A stretch of DNA of 6,057 nt, taken from assembly GCA_031254445.1 (NCBI GenBank), contig JAIRUL010000103.1, positions 1 to 6,057 on the forward strand, in the 5' to 3' direction. Within the stretch, counting starts at the first letter, position 1; every line of letters begins with the position of its first letter. The DNA is from Chitinispirillales bacterium. Its GTDB lineage: Bacteria > Fibrobacterota > Chitinivibrionia > Chitinivibrionales > Chitinispirillaceae. The position numbers were made by a program, and so were the translations under genes. Below, piece after piece: positions 1 to 6,057 of the stretch. A model generated the notes under the pieces. It saw nothing but the letters and a program-made list of their open reading frames with translations. It was not told the origin of the DNA and ran no database searches.

Positions 1-1
1 C

Positions 2-1444
<1,443 letters not shown>

Positions 1445-1475
1445 GGGCTTTGCTATTGGAAAGTTTTTGCATTGC

Positions 1476-1507
1476 AGGGCGCGGATGTTAATCCGCGCCC
1501 TTTTTTT
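1476..1507 (+). terminator. Rho-independent terminator of hppA
   Basis: A perfect 10-bp GC-rich stem (GGGCGCGGAT at 1477-1486 pairs with ATCCGCGCCC at 1491-1500) closes a four-base GTTA loop. It is followed at once by seven T residues (1501-1507), and A1476 can pair with T1501 to extend the stem. It lies 32 bases after the hppA stop codon. On the minus strand the stem is not followed by a T run, so it should end hppA transcription but is not a good terminator for the convergent pdxB. Confidence 0.93.
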
Positions 1508-1562
1508 GAGTTGACATTATGAATTGCAAAATCATTGAATTATTATATGCGTATGGCAACCC

Positions 1563-2696
1563 TTACGCATTCACTTGAAACCCCAGCCCCTTTAAGGCCT
1601 CAGCCTCCCTGCGCCGCCCCTCCCCCAATGTCAGCGTGAAGTGCGGGAATTCGAGCCTTTTGGGGTAGTTTGCCCGCAGGCTTTCAAAAAACTTCACGGC
1701 GTCTTCCTGCGCCGCCGAGTATATGCAGCGGAGCTGTTTGTCGTCGGCCATGATGGAGTAGGCGCTCTTGACGCCGTCGTAAACCGCGTCTTTTGAGGCG
1801 CTCAGGTCGATGGCGTGTTTTTGCTTTTGCATGCCGGAGGCGTCCGCGCTCCACCGCGCGTCCTTGAAGAAGAACGCGCGCGCGCTGCGGTATATCATTT
1901 CCGTGCCGCGCAGCTTCCCGTCTATCGAATACCCGGCGATGTGCGGCGTCGCTATGTCGGCCAGCCTCAGCGTTTCCACGTTTATCGCCGGCTCCTTTTC
2001 AAAGACGTCTAGGACGACGGCGCCGAGGCGCGAGCGGGCCGTTTTGAAACTCTGCTCGTCGACGACGCGCCCGCGGGACGTGTTGATGAGCGCCGCGCCC
2101 TGCTTCATACGCGAGACGAAGCCCGCGTCTACCATGTGGTAGGTGGCGTTTGGGCCGCCGCTTATGAGCGGCACGTGAAGCGAGACGATGTCGCAGCGCT
2201 CCAAGAGTTCGTCTATGGGGCGGTACGCTTCGCTATGGGTCAACTCCTTTTTTGGCGGGTCGTTTAGAACGCACTCCATGCCGAGCGCCGCGGCTAAGCG
2301 GCACACCCGCCCGCCGACGTTCCCCGCGCCGACGATGCCGAGCGTGAGTTCGTTCGGCGCGCGCCCGCTCTTAGCGGCTATCTCGAAGAGCGCCGCGATT
2401 ATGTACTCCGCGACGGAATCGGCGCTCGACCCGGGCGCGTGCGCGAATCCGATGCTGCCCTCGCGCAAAAAATCGACGTCGACGTGATCCACGCCGATGG
2501 ACGCGCTGGCCACAAACTTGACGGGCGTCCCCTCAAGGAGCTCGCGGTTCACCCGCGTTACCGAGCGGACAAGCAGAACATCGGCGTCTAAGAGCAGCTC
2601 CCGCGACATCATGCCGCTCGAAACGGCGGTAACCGCCCCTAAATCCGCAAACGCCTCCTCGACTTTGGAAATCAGCTTATCTACAACTATTTTCAT
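1563..2696 (-). CDS. pdxB: Erythronate-4-phosphate dehydrogenase (PdxB)
   Basis: This cytoplasmic enzyme oxidises 4-phospho-D-erythronate to 2-oxo-3-hydroxy-4-phosphobutanoate, the second step of the deoxyxylulose-5-phosphate-dependent route to pyridoxal phosphate; SerC acts next. The 377 residues match the usual length (about 378-380). The N-terminus (MKIVVDKLI) and the RSVTRVN and KFVASASIGVDHVD segments align with E. coli PdxB as I recall it, which supports this ATG. Features in order: a D-2-hydroxyacid dehydrogenase substrate domain; the NAD-binding glycine motif GAGNVG at 123-128 with Asp146 after the next strand; and the catalytic triad Arg208 (in NTSRGR), Glu235 (in VFEKEP) and His252 (in PHIAGY). 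Residues from about 285 correspond to the PdxB-specific C-terminal dimerisation domain, which separates it from SerA and other relatives. All key residues are present. No clear ribosome binding site precedes the start (only a weak AAAGAA). No other B6 gene lies in the window. It is convergent with hppA and divergent from the gene at 2787. Confidence 0.93.
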   Translation of the reverse strand: MKIVVDKLISKVEEAFADLGAVTAVSSGMMSRELLLDADVLLVRSVTRVNRELLEGTPVKFVASASIGVDHVDVDFLREGSIGFAHAPGSSADSVAEYIIAALFEIAAKSGRAPNELTLGIVGAGNVGGRVCRLAAALGMECVLNDPPKKELTHSEAYRPIDELLERCDIVSLHVPLISGGPNATYHMVDAGFVSRMKQGAALINTSRGRVVDEQSFKTARSRLGAVVLDVFEKEPAINVETLRLADIATPHIAGYSIDGKLRGTEMIYRSARAFFFKDARWSADASGMQKQKHAIDLSASKDAVYDGVKSAYSIMADDKQLRCIYSAAQEDAVKFFESLRANYPKRLEFPHFTLTLGEGRRREAEALKGLGFQVNA

Positions 2697-2722
2697 GGTT
2701 CTTTGCCGTTTGGGTTGATGGA

Positions 2723-2751
2723 TTGATTTATTACGACGTACAGTATAAAAT
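2723..2751 (+). promoter_or_regulatory. Candidate sigma-70-type promoter for the gene at 2787, in the pdxB divergent gap
   Basis: In the 90-bp AT-rich gap between the two divergent starts, TTGATT (2723-2728; 4 of 6 matches to TTGACA) is separated by 17 bases from TAAAAT (2746-2751; 5 of 6 matches to TATAAT). Transcription would then begin near 2758, leaving a leader of about 30 bases without a Shine-Dalgarno sequence. On the opposite strand TATACT (2742-2747 read in reverse) is a possible overlapping -10 element for pdxB, but I find no well-spaced -35 for it. AT-rich DNA yields such matches by chance, so confidence is low. Confidence 0.35.
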
Positions 2752-2786
2752 TAATATATGTCTACACCCATAATGTATATTTATCC

Positions 2787-5700
2787 ATGCGGAACAACTC
2801 CTATGCTTCAGGCAAGATATCCCCAATATCCTACCTCTACTTCACCTTATTCTTTATTTCAGGCATATCCGGCCTAATATACGAATCTATATGGTCGCAG
2901 TACTTGAAGCAGTTTCTCGGGCACGCGGCGTACGCGCAGACGCTGGTGTTAGTCATATACATGGGCGGGATGGCGGCGGGGTCGTGGCTGGCGGCGGTTT
3001 GGGCGGGGAAAGCCCGGGATTTGCTTCTTTGGTACGCGGTTGTAGAGATTGCGCTTGGGGCGCTCGCGCTGGCGTTTCACGGTATTTTTGTCAGGTATAT
3101 AGACGTGTCATTCTCGGCGGTAATCCCGTTCCTCGGCAAACCGGCGCTGATATCCTTGTATAAGTGGGTCACGGCGTCGCTCATAATCCTGCCGCAATCG
3201 ATGCTCTTGGGCGCTACTTTTCCGCTGATGGCGGGCGGAATACTGCGGCGGTTTCCGGGGCTTAGCGGCTACAAATCGTCATTTATCTACTTCGTCAATA
3301 CATTCGGCGCTTCTATCGGGGTGCTGATTAGCGGGTTTTATTTGGTCAGGGAGTGGGGGCTTAAGGGCGCCATTATCTCCGGCGGGGCGATCGATTTGTT
3401 TGTCGGCGCATCGATTTTGGCGCTTTGCTTGAATGGCAAATCAGCGGCAAAACCGGCATCGGCAAACAATTGCGTTGACGACGCCAATTCCGGCGGCGCT
3501 GCCGGCACAGCCGGCGACACCCCGGAATTCGACGTTGTCAACGCGCCGTCAACCGGCCAAAACACGTTTGTCGCCCCCGGCAAGCGCGCCGTCTACTATC
3601 CCCTGCTCTTCGTCGCAGGGGCTACCGCAACCGCGTCGTTCATATACGAAATAGGCTGGATAAGGATGCTGAGCCTCGTCCTCGGCAGCTCGACCCACTC
3701 CTTTGAGTTGATGTTGAGCGCTTTCATCCTCGGCCTCGCGCTCGGCAGCTTCTTCGTCCGCAACAAGCTTGACAGAATCAAAAACGCGCCGCGGTTTCTC
3801 GGCATTGCGCAGATCGCGATGGGCGCTTGCGCCGTCGCGACGCTCTTCATTTACGGCGGGCTCTTCAATGTCATGGTCTTAACTATAGACGGCTTAGACA
3901 GGAACGCCTCGGGGCACGTATTTTTCAACATAATAAGCCACCTGATATGCATGGCCATGATGCTCCCCGCTACGGTTTGCGCCGGCATGGTGATACCGCT
4001 CATCATCCACATGCTCTACGCGCGCGGGTACGGCGAGGCGTCCATCGGCAAGGTTTACGCGGTGAACACAGCCGGCGGAATTCTCGGCGTCGTCGTGGCT
4101 GTTTGGGCGCTCATGGAACTTGTCGGGCTAAGGTACCTTATCATCATCGGCGGCGTAATCGACATGGGGATAGGGCTTTACGTGCTGTACCATTTTGCAG
4201 AAACGCGGGAGGGGATGACGCGGACAGCCGCGCTCTTGGCCTCCGCCCTCGTGCTCTTTGTCGCGCTCCCCTTCTCAAAAGTCGACCCGGCGCTTGCCTC
4301 CTCGGGGGTCTTTCGCTATGGGACAATCTCGAAGCCTAAGCGCATCGTGGGGCACAAAGACGGGAAGACGGCGTCTATTACGCTCTTCAAGTCGGGCAAA
4401 AGCATCGTGCTGTCAACAAACGGCAAGCCCGACGCGAGCGTGGGGCTGACCGAGGAGTACAGCAGCGACGAGTACACGATGGCGCTCTTAGGCGTGCTGC
4501 CCATGAGCGTGCGCGAGGAGATGCGCACGGCCGCGGTCATCGGGATGGGCGCGGGGATGACGGCGCACTACATGCTCTACGACCCCACGCTCGAAAAGTT
4601 AGACGTGGTGGAGATAGAGCGGGCGGTGCCCGCGCTCGCGAAAAAAATCGGCCCGAAAGTTGAAAACACTTTCAAGGACGCGCGGTGCCGCATCCATATA
4701 GAAGACGCTAAAACGTTCTTTTCAGCGCAAAACAGGAGTTACGACGTAATCGTCTCCGAGCCGTCGAACCCGTGGGTCAGCGGGGTATCGAGCCTCTTTT
4801 CGCGCGAATTCTTTCACCAGATACGCAGGCACATAAACGACGGCGGGATACTAGTCCAGTGGTTCCACAAGTACGAGGCCGACATAACCATACTGGCGTC
4901 GATACTCAAAGCGCTCGGCGAGGCGTTCCCCGCCTACGAACTGTACTTGGTCGACTCCGATCTGATTATCATCGCCGCGAAAGACGAGGGCACCGACATC
5001 GGCATAAAGCGCGATGTATTCGCAAACGCCCACATCGCCGAAAACCTCAGCAAGATGGGCTTCTCGGGTATTGACGAATTGCGCATGCTCTACTACGCAA
5101 ACAAGGCGTTTTTCGGCCCCCTCGCCGGCTCATACCCCACGCCGCCCAACAGCGACTACCACTCGTTCGTCGACCTCTACGCCGCCAAGCACCGCTTCAT
5201 GGGCAGCTCCGTAAAGGAGATAAACGACATCCGGGAATTCATTATCCCTACGCGGAAGATTATCTTCGGCGACACGGCGTACCTGAGCCTGACACCAAGG
5301 CAGATACTCCCCGACATCTACAACTATATCGAGGTTCAACAAGCCAAAACCCTCGCCCAAGAGCTCATCCTCAACGCAAGCGCCTCCGGCGAAGACACAG
5401 CCGCGGGGCCGCTCTCCGCCTCCATCTTTATCTTAGACTACACCGCCGCGCGGCCCAATAAGGTTACGTTCCCGCAAATACAGAGCGCTATCACGCAAAT
5501 TCTGCAAAAGACGCTCCCCTACCTTTCGGCAAGCGAGATGCGCGAGCTGTGGGGCATAATAGAAGATAAAGTCGCGCGCAAAACGCTGTCAAGCACGCAA
5601 AGGGAGTGGATGGACTACTTTGGGGCGCTCTGCTCCTACGACATCGCGGAAACGCGGCGGCTCTCCCTCAAACTCCTGCCAGCGGACGCGGATACCATCT

Positions 5701-5858
5701 CGGGCCACTTCAGCAACCAAATGCTAATCGCGTCGCTCTTGGCCACGTCCGTAGCGGCAGGCGACACATCGAACATAGAGCAGATCTGGGAAAAGTACGA
5801 GGAACGAAAAGAGCCGCCGGCGGCGATTCGGGCGGTTAGGGCTATGATGGATAGGTGA
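2787..5858 (+). CDS. Fused multi-pass membrane (MFS-like) / spermidine-synthase-like protein with unassigned C-terminal extension
   Basis: This 1023-residue inner-membrane protein belongs to the widespread but poorly characterised fused MFS/spermidine synthase group. Residues 14-215 and 270-470 form two similar six-helix halves: LIYESIW (30-36) matches FIYEIGW (285-291), and YFVNTFG (168-174) matches YAVNTAG (424-430). A hydrophilic Ala/Gly/Asp-rich linker (217-268) joins them. A further hydrophobic stretch (481-496) leads into a Rossmann methyltransferase/spermidine synthase fold (about 505-735), with the glycine loop VIGMGAG at 584-590, acidic VEIE at 608-611, Asp640, and YDVIVSEPSNPW at 652-663. 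In true spermidine synthases the last motif reads close to YDVIITDSSDP, so the catalytic Asp is replaced by Glu658 and a second Asp by Asn661. Ordinary aminopropyl transfer is therefore doubtful. PPNSDYHSF (786-794) resembles the conserved segment that follows this domain. Residues from about 825 are probably helical and unrecognised. The ATG is the first after an in-frame stop at 2724-2726 and has no clear ribosome binding site. Substrate and role are unknown. Confidence 0.87.
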   Translation: MRNNSYASGKISPISYLYFTLFFISGISGLIYESIWSQYLKQFLGHAAYAQTLVLVIYMGGMAAGSWLAAVWAGKARDLLLWYAVVEIALGALALAFHGIFVRYIDVSFSAVIPFLGKPALISLYKWVTASLIILPQSMLLGATFPLMAGGILRRFPGLSGYKSSFIYFVNTFGASIGVLISGFYLVREWGLKGAIISGGAIDLFVGASILALCLNGKSAAKPASANNCVDDANSGGAAGTAGDTPEFDVVNAPSTGQNTFVAPGKRAVYYPLLFVAGATATASFIYEIGWIRMLSLVLGSSTHSFELMLSAFILGLALGSFFVRNKLDRIKNAPRFLGIAQIAMGACAVATLFIYGGLFNVMVLTIDGLDRNASGHVFFNIISHLICMAMMLPATVCAGMVIPLIIHMLYARGYGEASIGKVYAVNTAGGILGVVVAVWALMELVGLRYLIIIGGVIDMGIGLYVLYHFAETREGMTRTAALLASALVLFVALPFSKVDPALASSGVFRYGTISKPKRIVGHKDGKTASITLFKSGKSIVLSTNGKPDASVGLTEEYSSDEYTMALLGVLPMSVREEMRTAAVIGMGAGMTAHYMLYDPTLEKLDVVEIERAVPALAKKIGPKVENTFKDARCRIHIEDAKTFFSAQNRSYDVIVSEPSNPWVSGVSSLFSREFFHQIRRHINDGGILVQWFHKYEADITILASILKALGEAFPAYELYLVDSDLIIIAAKDEGTDIGIKRDVFANAHIAENLSKMGFSGIDELRMLYYANKAFFGPLAGSYPTPPNSDYHSFVDLYAAKHRFMGSSVKEINDIREFIIPTRKIIFGDTAYLSLTPRQILPDIYNYIEVQQAKTLAQELILNASASGEDTAAGPLSASIFILDYTAARPNKVTFPQIQSAITQILQKTLPYLSASEMRELWGIIEDKVARKTLSSTQREWMDYFGALCSYDIAETRRLSLKLLPADADTISGHFSNQMLIASLLATSVAAGDTSNIEQIWEKYEERKEPPAAIRAVRAMMDR

Positions 5859-5890
5859 TTCGCGAAAAGCCAATCTTTAAACCTATAGTC

Positions 5891-5971
5891 AAAATCTTTT
5901 AAATTCTTTTTTCAGACGAAGCCTAAAATCAAAGTCTTAAAATCTTTTAAATCTTTTTCAGACGAAGCCTA
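5891..5971. repeat. Tandem pair of 33-35 bp intergenic direct repeats
   Basis: Copy 1 (5891-5925) and copy 2 (5939-5971) both start with AAAATCTTTTAAAT and end with CAGACGAAGCCTA. They differ only by loss of one T and a one-base shorter T run in copy 2. The copies recur with a 48-base period and are separated by a 13-base spacer containing CAAAGTC. A degraded relative of the first part (AATCTTTAAA) may lie at 5872-5881. The repeats begin 32 bases after the preceding stop codon. There are only two copies, so this is not a CRISPR array. Role unknown. Confidence 0.85.
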
Positions 5972-5978
5972 CGGCTTC
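5964..5978. repeat. Short hairpin at the end of direct repeat copy 2
   Basis: GAAGCC (5964-5969) pairs with GGCTTC (5973-5978) around a three-base TAC loop. The left arm is the conserved end of the direct repeat. Copy 1 has the same left arm but is followed by AAAATC, so it lacks the partner arm and cannot fold this way. No T run follows on either strand, so it is not a typical terminator. Confidence 0.7.
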
Positions 5979-5983
5979 ATAAC

Positions 5984-6005
5984 GTGTGGCGCAGAGCCGC
6001 CACAC
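5984..6005. repeat. 8-bp GC-rich hairpin, possible REP-like element
   Basis: GTGTGGCG (5984-5991) pairs perfectly with CGCCACAC (5998-6005) around the six-base loop CAGAGC, five bases after the preceding small hairpin. Neither strand has a T run after it, which argues against intrinsic termination. Two hairpins placed together next to direct repeats resemble a dispersed intergenic repeat unit, but one window cannot show whether it recurs in the genome. Confidence 0.7.
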
Positions 6006-6054
6006 AAAGTCAACATCAACATCAAAACCATCCACACCGCCGCCTTTGACTTTG
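6005..6054. repeat. 9-bp inverted repeat with CAAAGTC/GACTTTG motifs at the right edge
   Basis: CAAAGTCAA (6005-6013) is the reverse complement of TTGACTTTG (6046-6054). The 32 bases between hold ATCAAC-type short repeats and a CCACACCGCCGCC stretch. CAAAGTC also occurs at 5930-5936 in the spacer between the direct repeats. The right arm lies at the window edge in a TTTGACTTTGAC run that may continue beyond it. I see no convincing gene in 5859-6057. Confidence 0.5.
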
Positions 6055-6057
6055 ACG

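Noticed and set aside
1511..1516. A perfect TTGACA (-35 box) just after the hppA terminator
   Set aside because: No good -10 sequence lies 16-18 bases downstream (the TATTAT at 1541-1546 is 24 bases away), and transcription would run into pdxB antisense; probably chance.
1547..1570. 7-bp inverted repeat ATGCGTA/TACGCAT overlapping the pdxB stop codon, considered as a pdxB terminator
   Set aside because: The stem is short, the loop is 10 bases and no T run follows on the minus strand, so termination is not supported.
3827..4339. A 170-codon open frame on the plus strand inside the fused membrane gene, in another frame
   Set aside because: It is Arg/His-rich, shows no domain and lies wholly within helices 9-13 of a well-supported protein; a frame shadow.
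2787..5858. The idea that the third gene is a straightforward spermidine synthase (speE)
   Set aside because: The membrane region, the 1023-residue length and the SEPSNPW active-site variant do not fit a cytosolic polyamine aminopropyltransferase, so no gene symbol was given.
5891..5971. Repeats considered as the start of a CRISPR array
   Set aside because: There are only two copies with a 13-base spacer, the repeat contains AT-rich runs of variable length, and no cas gene is nearby.

Overview
The window reads as ordinary bacterial chromosome: three large genes, dense coding, a canonical rho-independent terminator and standard stop codons. Its gene content (a sodium-type membrane pyrophosphatase, a PdxB-type vitamin B6 enzyme and a fused membrane/spermidine-synthase-like protein) fits a Gram-negative, possibly anaerobic or energy-limited bacterium. 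I cannot name the phylum. Neither complete gene has a recognisable Shine-Dalgarno sequence, which is a weak lineage hint only.

Layout. Positions 2-1444 (+) hold the C-terminal two thirds of a membrane-bound, ion-pumping pyrophosphatase (hppA), cut off by the left edge just after its pyrophosphate-binding segment. A strong terminator hairpin follows at 1476-1507. Positions 1563-2696 (-) hold a full-length erythronate-4-phosphate dehydrogenase (pdxB), convergent with hppA. A 90-bp AT-rich gap (2697-2786) separates pdxB from the divergent third gene, at 2787-5858 (+). That gene encodes a 1023-residue protein: a duplicated 12-helix membrane region, a probable 13th hydrophobic segment, a spermidine-synthase-like Rossmann domain with a changed active-site motif, and about 200 C-terminal residues that I cannot assign. 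The last 199 bp (5859-6057) hold no supported gene. They contain a tandem pair of 33-35 bp repeats, two compact hairpins and a longer-range inverted repeat.

The three genes do not form an operon. HppA couples pyrophosphate hydrolysis to ion pumping, PdxB serves pyridoxal phosphate synthesis, and the third protein has no established function. I see no defence system, mobile element, CRISPR array or RNA gene. The items most worth a second look are the third protein (active-site change, topology, unassigned C-terminus) and the structured repeats at the right edge.
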